A stretch of DNA of 9,656 nt, taken from contig JAGGTT010000286.1 of NCBI GenBank assembly GCA_021163565.1, forward strand, positions 1-9,656, written 5' to 3'. Positions 1 through 6,862 of this stretch are shown here, one piece after another. Under the pieces are notes generated by a model. The model was not told the DNA's origin, made no database searches, and was given only the letters and a program-made list of their open reading frames with translations. The position numbers were made by a program, and so were the translations under genes. The DNA comes from Candidatus Tharpella sp. (lineage in GTDB: Bacteria > Desulfobacterota > Anaeroferrophillalia > Anaeroferrophillales > Tharpellaceae). Position 1 is the stretch's first letter, and the number at the start of each line of letters is the position of its first letter.

Positions 1-32
1 AAGCCTGAATCTTTTCAGCGGTTCTGAAGAAT

Positions 33-108
33 TGGTGGAGGATAAGGGATTCGAACCCTCGGCCTCAGCGTTGCGAACGCTGCGCTCTCCCAACTGAGCT
101 AATCCCCC
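33..108 (-). tRNA. tRNA-Ala (anticodon CGC)
   Basis: The minus strand folds into a complete 76-nt cloverleaf with an encoded 3' CCA (plus-strand 33-35). The 7-bp acceptor stem GGGGGAT/ATCCTCC contains a G3-U70 wobble pair, the classic alanine identity element. The D arm is GCTC/GAGC. The anticodon stem is CAGCG/CGCTG with loop TTCGCAA, so the anticodon CGC (plus-strand 73-75) reads GCG alanine codons. The variable loop is 5 nt. The T arm is GAGGG/CCCTT with loop TTCGAAT. The G3-U70 pair and the anticodon independently give the same amino acid. A promoter-like site lies just upstream (141-169). No strong terminator is visible in the 32 nt left of the gene, so transcription may continue beyond the window. 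Confidence 0.97.
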
Positions 109-140
109 TTTAGTCGGATAATCTTCTGATATGCTCAATT

Positions 141-169
141 TGTGTACTAAAAAATGGCTAAAGTGTCAA
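141..169 (-). promoter_or_regulatory. Probable sigma70 promoter of the tRNA-Ala gene
   Basis: On the minus strand a perfect -35 box TTGACA (plus 164-169) is followed, after a 17-bp spacer, by TACACA (plus 141-146), a weak -10 box. The predicted transcription start is about 25 nt before the mature tRNA 5' end, a plausible length for a leader removed by RNase P. A 6-bp inverted repeat GTGTCA/TGACAC (163-168 and 183-188) overlaps the -35 box. The -35 match and spacing are seen directly. Promoter activity is inferred. Confidence 0.55.
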
Positions 170-198
170 ATAAAACCTTGTCTGACACTCTTGATTTC

Positions 199-263
199 AT
201 CTCTTGGGGAAATTGTCCGGTTGGTTTATTAACGGTTGGTAATATCCGGTTTCCCAAGGAGAT
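199..263. repeat. Imperfect inverted repeat downstream of the response regulator gene
   Basis: The 14-nt arms ATCTCTTGGGGAAA (199-212) and TTTCCCAAGGAGAT (250-263) are complementary at 12 of 14 positions in line, and almost perfectly if one bulge per side is allowed. The 37-nt loop holds two direct copies of CGGTTGGT (218-225 and 233-240) 15 bp apart, plus a partial third (247-252). The structure lies 18 nt past the response-regulator stop codon. It could act as an operon-end hairpin or RNA 3' stabiliser, but no T-run follows in the gene direction, so it is not a canonical intrinsic terminator. A protein-binding array is an alternative. Confidence 0.45.
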
Positions 264-280
264 AGAGACATGACCAGATT

Positions 281-655
281 TTACGGCTGGTGTTCGCCTA
301 AGACTTTGGTAATCGCTTTCTTGAGTTCATCGAGATTACTGGATTTAACGACGTAGGCATCCGAGGCCCAGGTTGAAAAGTCCTGTTTATAGTCACTGTA
401 AGCGGAACAGAGGATAACCGGGATGTTTTTGTCAATTTCCTTGATTTTGATCAGGGCGTCAACTCCGGAGATTCCGGGCATTTTGATGTCCATGACTACG
501 AGATCTGGTTTCAGTTCAGAAATCAGAGCCAGAGCCTCTTCACCGGAAGCTGCAGTCGCGATCCGGTAGCCTTCATCTTCAAGTTCTTCCTTGTAGAGCC
601 AGCGGATATTTTCCTCATCATCGACTACTAAAATTGTATATTGTCGAGTCTCCAT
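281..655 (-). CDS. Single-domain response regulator (CheY-like receiver)
   Basis: This 124-residue protein is one receiver (REC) domain with no DNA-binding or enzymatic output domain. The phosphorylation site is complete: acidic pair D12-D13 after strand 1 (ILVVDDE), phosphoacceptor D56 (VVMDIKMPG), switch Ser S84 and invariant Lys K104 (VVKSS). It probably accepts phosphate from the histidine kinase encoded immediately upstream and passes the signal by protein contact or as a relay or phosphate sink. The chosen ATG is at plus-strand 653-655, four nt after the kinase stop, with a GGGG Shine-Dalgarno-like run about 7 nt upstream. A longer frame opens at 706, but its 17 extra residues would overlap the kinase gene and lie outside the domain. 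The tight spacing suggests translational coupling. It is the last gene of the galT-glgA-kinase-regulator operon. Its partner and target are inferred. Confidence 0.93.
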   Translation of the reverse strand: METRQYTILVVDDEENIRWLYKEELEDEGYRIATAASGEEALALISELKPDLVVMDIKMPGISGVDALIKIKEIDKNIPVILCSAYSDYKQDFSTWASDAYVVKSSNLDELKKAITKVLGEHQP

Positions 656-659
656 CTTC

Positions 660-3101
660 TTACCCCTTTTGCCGGTGCGAATTAACCGGACGGTTATGAT
701 TGTCACTATGGTTGAACGGGAGAGAGATCACAACTTTAATCCCCCTGCCGACCTGGTTGTGGATTCTGATTTCACCTTTGTGGTTCAGGATTATCCGGTG
801 ACAGATGGGCAGTCCTAAACCGGTGCCGTCGTGCTTAGTGGTGAAAAAAGGGTTGAAAATATCGTGGATAGTTTCTTCCCTAATGCCGCCACCGGTGTCC
901 TCCAGTTCAATTAAAACCCGATCCTGCTGTTTGTCAAGGTTGCAGTATGGAGTCGAACGGATGGTGATTCGGTGTTTTTCAGAACCATCGTCTCGGCCGG
1001 TGATGGCCTGGAGACTGTTGTTCATCAGATTGATCAGGACCTGTTTAATCTGATTTCCGTCACATTCAACTGGTGGCATATCCGGAGTTAACTGAAGCTT
1101 TAATTCGATGTTAAGTTTTTTCAGCTCTCGCGTAAAGAGGGTCGTAATATTTAAAATCAGTTGGTTGATATCATTGGGGGCGAATACTTTATTGTCTGTC
1201 CGGGAAAAGGAGAGCACATTATTCACGATCTCCTCAAGCCGTTCGATCTCTTTCATAATAATCAGGCTGTAGCCCTTCTCCCGGCTCTCTTCCGGAATCT
1301 GTTTATGTAAACGGCGCGCAAATCCGCCGATGGAGACGAGCGGGTTTTTTATCTCATGAGCAATACTGGTGGCCATTTCGCCTAGAGCCATCAACTTTTC
1401 ACTCTGGGTCATCCGGCTCTGGGCATTGTTTAAGGTTGCCAGTGAATTTTGTAGTTGTTGATAGAGTTCGGTGTTGTCGAGAGCTAGAGTCGCGGCATCC
1501 GTGAACAGTGTAATATAAGAGATATCCTGCTCTTTTATACGGTCGGCATTTGCCAAAATCAGACCCTTTAAATGTTTCTTGCCAGGGATCGGGATAATGA
1601 GAATCTCGCGGCCGGGGATTAAATCCGCTAGTTTTGAGTGCAGAACCGTAACAAATTGGGCCGGAATAATCGTTGGTTTCGCTTCGGTCAAAGCTTGTTT
1701 CAAGCGACTGGGTGCGGTCTCAAGATTGGCAAATTTAAGGGTGGCCATAGTTTGTGTGATACGTGTGTCAAGGTCGGAGCTGGCCTGCAGTAGGTGGCAT
1801 GTCAGAACCTCCAATGGCGTGGAATCATCCGTGATTTTAGGGCAGTTGTGACCGGTGGACAGACTTCCCGGGTCGCTGGCATAGAAGCGAGTGCGCCAGA
1901 ATTTACCCTCCTCCTGATATTCTATATAGATGGCCGGAGAGCAGGAAAATCCTTCAGCGCTGACCAGCGCACCAAGGGTAAGCCGGTTTATCTCCTCAGG
2001 CGTGTCGGCTGCTAAAAGGGCATTTTTCATGCGGTGGGAGATCGTCAGCTGGCGGGTTCGTAAAAGCGAGGCCCGGTTGGCTGAGTTGAGTTGGCTTTGG
2101 GTCTGGGTTCGCTCCACGGTTGCCGCCAGATGAACCGCAAGGATTTCTAGGAGCTCAAGCTCCGGTTTTTCCAGCGGCAACAGATACTGGGCTTTGGGAT
2201 CTTGGTCGAGGAAAAATTCCAGGGTTCCGAGTCTGACCCCGCGGCTGATCAGCGGTAGAGTTATATGGGCGCTGAACCGGGTAAAAAAGTTCCGGTAGGA
2301 TGAAGTCGATGGGCTGTTGATATCGACTACCGTGGGCTGGGAAGTAAATTTGGCCCGGCTGATCTGGGCCCGGCTGGTATCCAATCCTATCGCCCGCAGG
2401 GTTTTATCCTTGAATTCCTGGTCAAGTATCTGCAACGGCATGTTTTCAGTTGCATAGATGGTAAGAACTGAAGCGGAGTGGACGAAAAAGCTCAGGGACG
2501 AATCCGGCAGTTGTGAAAAGATGCTCTGCAGATCTTCGCTGACATTGAGACGGGCTCCGATCCGATGGAGAAATTTTAATCGGCGAACTTTATTTTGTGA
2601 TCTCTTTCTAAAAATATCCTCCCGTAGACTGCTGGCAATCTGGCGGCAGATTACCAGCATAAATTGAAGATCTTTATCGTCGATGGTGAAAGGTTCATGG
2701 TGAAGCAGAACCATAGTCCCATAGGCATGGGTTTCATCGATTAGCGGTAGACTCCAGCCGTAGGGTCGGGCCTTTCTGAAAATATCATCGGAGTTTATTA
2801 AGTCCGGAGTAAGCGGATTAGCTGTTCGCGTCGAGAGCGGGGTACAGAGCGGATCAGTCGGGTCGGGTGGGGTGTAACTATATGGTGGTGCCGGGAGTAG
2901 CAGACTGCCGCCGGAGTCGGCCGCTAAGCGCAGAGTCAGCCGGCGGTCGCGATGCTGCAGAAGATAGAAAGCAATTGTCGGTGCGAGCCCTTTGAGGCAG
3001 AGAAAGTGAGCCGTCTGCATGAGGCGATCATTGATCTGGATCGCTGAGCTGCTGATCTCGATAACCTTGGTTAAGGTTTCGTATCGTTGTTGATAGTCCA
3101 T
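660..3101 (-). CDS. Soluble multi-GAF sensor histidine kinase
   Basis: This 813-residue kinase has no transmembrane segment or signal peptide, so it should sense a cytoplasmic cue. Residues about 1-160, 170-330 and 355-550 look like three successive GAF-type sensor regions joined by helical linkers; these boundaries are judged by eye. A coiled linker (about 545-570) leads to the HisKA domain with H-box IAHEIKNPL and phosphoacceptor H582. The HATPase_c domain has an N box (QVLINLMNNSLQAI, about 687-700), G1 DTGGGI (735-740), F box FNPFFTTK (749-756) and G2 GTGLGL (759-764), so the catalytic core looks intact. A proline-rich stretch (about 70-100) interrupts the first sensor region. The gene starts 12 nt after the glgA stop with only a weak GGGA ribosome site, so coupling to glgA translation is plausible. 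It ends 4 nt before the response regulator, its likely partner. The ligand is unknown; a link to glucan or nucleotide-sugar status is inferred from the operon only. Confidence 0.92.
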   Translation of the reverse strand: MDYQQRYETLTKVIEISSSAIQINDRLMQTAHFLCLKGLAPTIAFYLLQHRDRRLTLRLAADSGGSLLLPAPPYSYTPPDPTDPLCTPLSTRTANPLTPDLINSDDIFRKARPYGWSLPLIDETHAYGTMVLLHHEPFTIDDKDLQFMLVICRQIASSLREDIFRKRSQNKVRRLKFLHRIGARLNVSEDLQSIFSQLPDSSLSFFVHSASVLTIYATENMPLQILDQEFKDKTLRAIGLDTSRAQISRAKFTSQPTVVDINSPSTSSYRNFFTRFSAHITLPLISRGVRLGTLEFFLDQDPKAQYLLPLEKPELELLEILAVHLAATVERTQTQSQLNSANRASLLRTRQLTISHRMKNALLAADTPEEINRLTLGALVSAEGFSCSPAIYIEYQEEGKFWRTRFYASDPGSLSTGHNCPKITDDSTPLEVLTCHLLQASSDLDTRITQTMATLKFANLETAPSRLKQALTEAKPTIIPAQFVTVLHSKLADLIPGREILIIPIPGKKHLKGLILANADRIKEQDISYITLFTDAATLALDNTELYQQLQNSLATLNNAQSRMTQSEKLMALGEMATSIAHEIKNPLVSIGGFARRLHKQIPEESREKGYSLIIMKEIERLEEIVNNVLSFSRTDNKVFAPNDINQLILNITTLFTRELKKLNIELKLQLTPDMPPVECDGNQIKQVLINLMNNSLQAITGRDDGSEKHRITIRSTPYCNLDKQQDRVLIELEDTGGGIREETIHDIFNPFFTTKHDGTGLGLPICHRIILNHKGEIRIHNQVGRGIKVVISLPFNHSDNHNRPVNSHRQKG

Positions 3102-3113
3102 TTTCCCGATTAT

Positions 3114-4577
3114 TTAATCTGCTTTTTTCAAAACTATTTCATACAGTTTTCTATATTCAACAGCACTTTTTGCCCAGGAGAAGTCACAGCGCATGCCGTT
3201 CGCCCGCAATTTATGCCAGAGTCGGGGGTGCCGGTAGGTAGCCAGTGCTCGAGCAATAGTCTTTTTGAGATCCGCGGTTGTATAATTGTAAAATTTAAAC
3301 CCGTTACCGGTACATTTTTGCGTATCAAAGTCATCTATACTGTCATCCAGTCCACCGGTGGCTCTGACCAGAGGCACTGTTCCATAACGCAGACTGTACA
3401 TCTGGTTTAAGCCGCAGGGCTCATAACGTGACGGCATCATAAAAATATCAGATCCGGCTTCCACCAGATGAGCAAGGCGGTTATTATGAGCGCAGATAAA
3501 AGCGATTTGCTCCGGAAATTTTCGCGCAAGTTCTTCCAGCTTTGTCTCAATTTCATGATCGCCGGTACCGAGAAAAATAAATTTGGCAGCCAACGCATCC
3601 GCTTTTTCCAGGAGCGGTAGAATCAGATCGAAACCCTTTTGTTCCACCAGGCGGGAGACCATGCCGATCAGCGGCTGGGATTCCGGACAGGTCAGGTTGA
3701 AAGCTTGGGCCAGTTTTTTCTTGCACGCTTTTTTCCCGGTCATACGACCAATTCTAAAATGGTTGTCAATTAAGGGATCACGGTTCGGGTCCCATTCACT
3801 GTAGTCGACGCCGTTCAAGATGCCGTAAAGATCACGTTGGCGTTCCTCAAGAACTGTTTCCAGACCGCAGCCGAATTCTTTAGTCAGAATCTCACGGCTG
3901 TAGGCCCGGCTGACGGTGTTTACTTTGTCCGCGTAAACCAGCCCGCCTTTTAAAAGATTCAGCTGATCGTGAAACTCAAGCCGTTCAAAGGTAAATTCCT
4001 CCCATCCCAGTCCGGTAAGCGGCAACAGCTTTTTGTTCTGGAGGCCCTGATAACCGAGATTGTGAATGGTGAAAAGTGAACTGCCATGGTAACCGGGGCG
4101 ATCTTTGTAGAGGGTTTTCAGGTAAACCGGAATCAGAGCGGTCTGCCAGTCATGAGCATGGTAGATATCAATGTTAAGGTTGAGGATATGAACCGCTTCC
4201 AAAATTGCCCGGCAGAAAAATATGAAGCGGATGCCGTTGTCCGGGTATTCTGCTCCGGCCGGACCGTAAAGGGTCGGCCGGTCAAAAAGTTTTTCCTGAG
4301 CAATAAAAAAGATGCTGAGGTTTTCGGGCTGGTTTTGGGGTTTTGATTTAAGGCTGACAATTTGGCCTTTAAGCAGTTTATCTCCGACCGGGATGGAAAT
4401 CTCGGCCGCAGTTGTCAACCCCTGATATTTTTCTCTGATTTCACGATAAAGCGGGAGAAAGAGAAAGATCTTATCTCCCCGTTCGGCCAACGCTCCCGGT
4501 AGGGCCCCGGCGACATCGGCCAGACCGCCGGTTTTGGCAAACGGTACGGCTTCAGATACGGCAAACAGGATATTCAT
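3114..4577 (-). CDS. glgA: Glycogen synthase (ADP-glucose type, GT5)
   Basis: GlgA transfers glucose from ADP-glucose to the non-reducing end of an alpha-1,4-glucan in the cytoplasm (EC 2.4.1.21). The 487 residues match the usual length of bacterial GlgA. The N-terminal Rossmann domain begins MNILFAVSEAVPFAKTGGLAD, with the sugar-nucleotide-binding KTGGL motif at 15-19. HAHDWQT (140-146), NGVDYSEWDP (255-264) and VSRLVEQKG (307-315) are further family blocks. The C-terminal catalytic block SRYEPCGLNQMYSLRYGT (383-400) carries the conserved Glu (E386) and is followed by the TGGLDDSI loop. The start ATG is preceded by GAGGG overlapping the galT stop region, about 10 nt upstream. It lies 14 nt downstream of galT and 12 nt upstream of the sensor kinase. 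No glgB, glgC or glgP is present in the window, so the ADP-glucose source must be encoded elsewhere. Confidence 0.96.
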   Translation of the reverse strand: MNILFAVSEAVPFAKTGGLADVAGALPGALAERGDKIFLFLPLYREIREKYQGLTTAAEISIPVGDKLLKGQIVSLKSKPQNQPENLSIFFIAQEKLFDRPTLYGPAGAEYPDNGIRFIFFCRAILEAVHILNLNIDIYHAHDWQTALIPVYLKTLYKDRPGYHGSSLFTIHNLGYQGLQNKKLLPLTGLGWEEFTFERLEFHDQLNLLKGGLVYADKVNTVSRAYSREILTKEFGCGLETVLEERQRDLYGILNGVDYSEWDPNRDPLIDNHFRIGRMTGKKACKKKLAQAFNLTCPESQPLIGMVSRLVEQKGFDLILPLLEKADALAAKFIFLGTGDHEIETKLEELARKFPEQIAFICAHNNRLAHLVEAGSDIFMMPSRYEPCGLNQMYSLRYGTVPLVRATGGLDDSIDDFDTQKCTGNGFKFYNYTTADLKKTIARALATYRHPRLWHKLRANGMRCDFSWAKSAVEYRKLYEIVLKKAD

Positions 4578-4591
4578 TTACTTTATTACCC

Positions 4592-5593
4592 TCAGATTTT
4601 TGCCTCCCGCAGGAATCTTGCCGATTCTTCCGGTGGTGTCGGGTTGATGTAGAAGCCAGTACCCCATTCAAAGCCCGCAACCCGGGTGAGTTTAGGGATA
4701 ATTTCAAGATGCCAGTGGTAGTGGTTAGTGGCATCGTGGTGATTGACCGGAGCGGAGTGCAGAACAAAATTGAACGGTGGCGTATCGAGAACCCGGTTTA
4801 CTCTTTTCAAGGTGTCTGAGAGGATCAATGCCAGTCCTTCAATCATCTCCTTGCTGTTATTCTGATAGTCATGAGAATGGCGCTTGGGGAGAATCCAGGT
4901 TTCAAATGGAAAACGCGGGGCGTAGGGGCAGATTGCAATAAATTGATGGTTTTCACTGACAAGACGTACACCCTGGTTGATCTCCTGTTGGATAATATCA
5001 CAGAAAACGCAACGCTCTTTGTAGTCGTAATATTTCTTGGCTCCGTCGACCTCTTCCTGGACTCTTTTTGGAACAATCGGCAGAGCGATTATCTGCGAGT
5101 GGGAGTGTTCTACCGTGGCCCCGGCGGCCAGACCGTGATTTTTGAAAACCATGACGGAACGGAAACGTTTATCGCGAGCCAGATCCCGGATCCGATCTCT
5201 GAAAGCCCATAAAACATCTTCCACAGCGTTAATCGGCAGGGTTGCTAAAGTAGCCTGATGATCGGGGTTTTCAATTACTATTTCGTGGGCGCCAATGCCG
5301 TTCATCATATCATAGACGCCGTTACCCTGGCGCAACAGATCGCCTTCGATGTGGAGGGCCGGGAATTTGTTCGGAACCACGCGCAGGCGCCAGTTGGAAT
5401 CGTTATTCTGGCTGCCGGGCTGGCGATAGGCCAGGATCTCCGGCGGGACGACATCTTCGTTGCCGGGACAGAAAGGGCAGAAGCCGCTTTTTCTCTCCTG
5501 TTTCAAACTGCTGAACTCGGAGGGTCTCTTGCCCCGCTCCAGAGATATTATGACCCAGCGGTCAATTATCGGATCTTTGCGTAATTCAGACAT
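4592..5593 (-). CDS. galT: Galactose-1-phosphate uridylyltransferase family protein (GalT-like)
   Basis: The protein has 333 residues and belongs to the GalT branch of the HIT superfamily, nucleotidyltransferases that work through a nucleotidyl-histidine intermediate. Evidence is the opening RKDPIIDRWVIIS, two CxxC zinc-type pairs (C39/C42 and C195/C198), H102 in GAHEIVIE, the active-site motif HSHSQ (163-167) with H165 as the expected nucleophile, and the C-terminal HYHWHLEIIPK (291-301). Canonical E. coli GalT has HPHGQ; here Ser replaces Pro, and Ser also follows the second His. Some relatives, such as the plant protein At5g18200, act as ADP-glucose phosphorylases. With glgA only 14 nt downstream, the natural substrate may therefore be ADP-glucose rather than UDP-galactose. 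The ATG at 5593 has an AGGA ribosome site about 9 nt upstream. It is the first gene of the four-gene operon, with its own promoter-like site at 5746-5774. The family is confident; the exact substrate is not. Confidence 0.88.
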   Translation of the reverse strand: MSELRKDPIIDRWVIISLERGKRPSEFSSLKQERKSGFCPFCPGNEDVVPPEILAYRQPGSQNNDSNWRLRVVPNKFPALHIEGDLLRQGNGVYDMMNGIGAHEIVIENPDHQATLATLPINAVEDVLWAFRDRIRDLARDKRFRSVMVFKNHGLAAGATVEHSHSQIIALPIVPKRVQEEVDGAKKYYDYKERCVFCDIIQQEINQGVRLVSENHQFIAICPYAPRFPFETWILPKRHSHDYQNNSKEMIEGLALILSDTLKRVNRVLDTPPFNFVLHSAPVNHHDATNHYHWHLEIIPKLTRVAGFEWGTGFYINPTPPEESARFLREAKI

Positions 5594-5630
5594 TGTCAGG
5601 TGTCCTTTTGGTCTAGTTTCTGTTTCTCAA

Positions 5631-5658
5631 AAGGATTCTATACCAGTTATTAATCCTT
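5631..5658 (-). other. Possible hairpin in the galT-operon leader
   Basis: AAGGATT (5631-5637) and AATCCTT (5652-5658) are perfect 7-bp complements around a 14-nt loop. Pairing extends outward (TC/GA) if a 2-nt bulge is allowed. It lies in the roughly 145-nt untranslated leader between the predicted transcription start and the galT ATG, about 38 nt before the start codon. No recognised riboswitch, leader peptide or clear terminator run accompanies it, so any regulatory role is speculative. Confidence 0.25.
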
Positions 5659-5745
5659 GAAAAACTATTTAGGTTTTCCTCCGCAAGCCGTGGTTTCAGA
5701 CAAGGCTAACCGAGGGTGCTGGTTGCGGTATGGTTCTCAATATCT

Positions 5746-5774
5746 AATGTATAACAAGCGCACTTGTATGTCAA
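5746..5774 (-). promoter_or_regulatory. Probable promoter of the galT-glgA-kinase-regulator operon, with palindromic spacer
   Basis: On the minus strand TTGACA (plus 5769-5774) is a perfect -35 box. A 17-bp spacer leads to TACATT (plus 5746-5751), a 4/6 match to the -10 consensus; the overlapping TATACA is an alternative with a shorter spacer. The spacer contains the near-perfect palindrome ACAAGTGCGCTTGT (plus 5754-5767), with one central T/G mismatched pair. A dyad between -35 and -10 is a typical position for a repressor or MerR-type activator site, but the protein is unknown. The 250-nt gap from mltG supports an independent operon starting here. Confidence 0.6.
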
Positions 5775-5843
5775 TAAATCTGCTGGAGATTGCCGTGAAA
5801 ATCTTGCCCTTGCGTTGCCCGCCGAAGTGGGTATTTATATTTT

Positions 5844-6839
5844 TTAATGTCCGAGCTGATATTTTTTTACGGCCCGCTTATGTTCGGTGTAGGTTTTTGA
5901 AAACTGATGGGAGCCGTTGTTGCGGGAAACGAAGAAGAGATAATCACTGACCGCCGGGTTCAGGGCGGCTTGGATAGCATCACTGCCGGGGTTGCAGATG
6001 GGGCCGGGCGGCAGGCCTTTAAAGCGATAGGTATTGTAGGGAGAGCTATCCTTAAGGTCGCGGCGTCTGAGATTACCGTCAAATTTTTCGCCGAGACCAT
6101 AGATCGTGGTCGGATCACTGGCCAGCCGCATCTTACGTTGCAGCCGGTTATGGAATACTGCGGCAATCAGCGGCATTTCCTCTAAGTTGCCGGCTTCTTT
6201 CTGGATGATTGAAGCCAGCGTCAATATCTGGTGCCGGTTAAATGGGGTGGCCGGGCTTGCGGCACTTATCTCCAGAAATCTCTGTTTTCCGGTTTCAAGC
6301 ATCTGTTCGATGATCTTACGGCATGATGTCTGATGATTGTAATGGTAGGTGCTGGGGAAGAGATATCCTTCCAGGCCGGTTGCCGGCAGCTGCCATTTTT
6401 TGAGCTGGTCCGGGTCGGTTGTGAGTCGCGTCAACGCAGCGGCCGGGCAGAGGCGCCGGGCTGTAAGTCGGTTTTCGATCTGCTTTAAGGTGAAGCCCTC
6501 CGGGAAACTGATTTTGTGCTGAAGACTGATACCCTGCTGCAGGGTTGTGATGATTTCCAGTGGGCTGGCCCCGGCTGCAATTTGATATTCTCCTGCTTTC
6601 AGGAAGGCGGAGCTTTGCCGGAGCCGGTTTAAAATTATAAAACGTCGCTCGGAATTGATAAGTTTATTTGCAGCAAGGGTTCTAGTGATTTTTCGGAGTG
6701 AACTTCCCGGTGTGATCAGGATAATGGTGGCCGGCTGCCGGTTGCCGTTATGGGCGAAATGGTAGAGATCAAAACCGGCCAGAGTCGAAAAGATCATTGC
6801 AGCCAGCAGCAGGATCAGGATTGATTTGCGGTGTTTCAT
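5844..6839 (-). CDS. mltG: Endolytic murein transglycosylase MltG (YceG family)
   Basis: MltG is an inner-membrane lytic transglycosylase that cleaves nascent glycan strands and is thought to terminate their elongation. The 331 residues fit the family length. A single N-terminal transmembrane anchor is visible at about 6-25 (ILILLLAAMIFSTLAG) after a basic MKHRK. A LysM-like subdomain (about 38-105) follows, containing TPGSSLRKITRTLAANKLI. The YceG catalytic domain includes SFPEGFTLKQI (111-121), GLEGYLFPSTY (155-165) and the active-site block LASIIQKEAG with catalytic Glu E215. The family signature SDPTTIYGLG (241-250) and GLPPGPICNPG (275-285) follow. It is preceded by murJ on the same strand, separated by the hairpin element at 6863-7029. 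The ribosome site is weak (AGGA about 11 nt before the ATG). No convincing intrinsic terminator is visible after its stop. Confidence 0.95.
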   Translation of the reverse strand: MKHRKSILILLLAAMIFSTLAGFDLYHFAHNGNRQPATIILITPGSSLRKITRTLAANKLINSERRFIILNRLRQSSAFLKAGEYQIAAGASPLEIITTLQQGISLQHKISFPEGFTLKQIENRLTARRLCPAAALTRLTTDPDQLKKWQLPATGLEGYLFPSTYHYNHQTSCRKIIEQMLETGKQRFLEISAASPATPFNRHQILTLASIIQKEAGNLEEMPLIAAVFHNRLQRKMRLASDPTTIYGLGEKFDGNLRRRDLKDSSPYNTYRFKGLPPGPICNPGSDAIQAALNPAVSDYLFFVSRNNGSHQFSKTYTEHKRAVKKYQLGH

Positions 6840-6862
6840 CTATTTTCAGGTCCTAATTGTCC

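Noticed and set aside
656..706. Alternative upstream start for the response regulator
   Set aside because: It would add 17 residues outside the receiver fold and overlap the kinase gene. The ATG at 655 has a better ribosome site and gives a normal CheY length.
2020..2055. HRMKN motif in the kinase (residues 356-360) resembling an H-box of HWE/HisKA_2 kinases
   Set aside because: It lies in the linker before the third GAF-like region with no adjacent catalytic domain, whereas a complete H-box with H582 is present next to the HATPase domain. It is best explained as a normal linker helix.
4871..5584. Long plus-strand open frames opposite galT
   Set aside because: They are antisense shadows of a well-supported gene, with no recognisable domain or ribosome site.
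5821..5850. CCCGCCGAAGTGGG followed by T-rich sequence after mltG as a terminator
   Set aside because: The stem is very short with a wobble pair, and the T-rich tract follows on the plus strand, opposite to mltG transcription.
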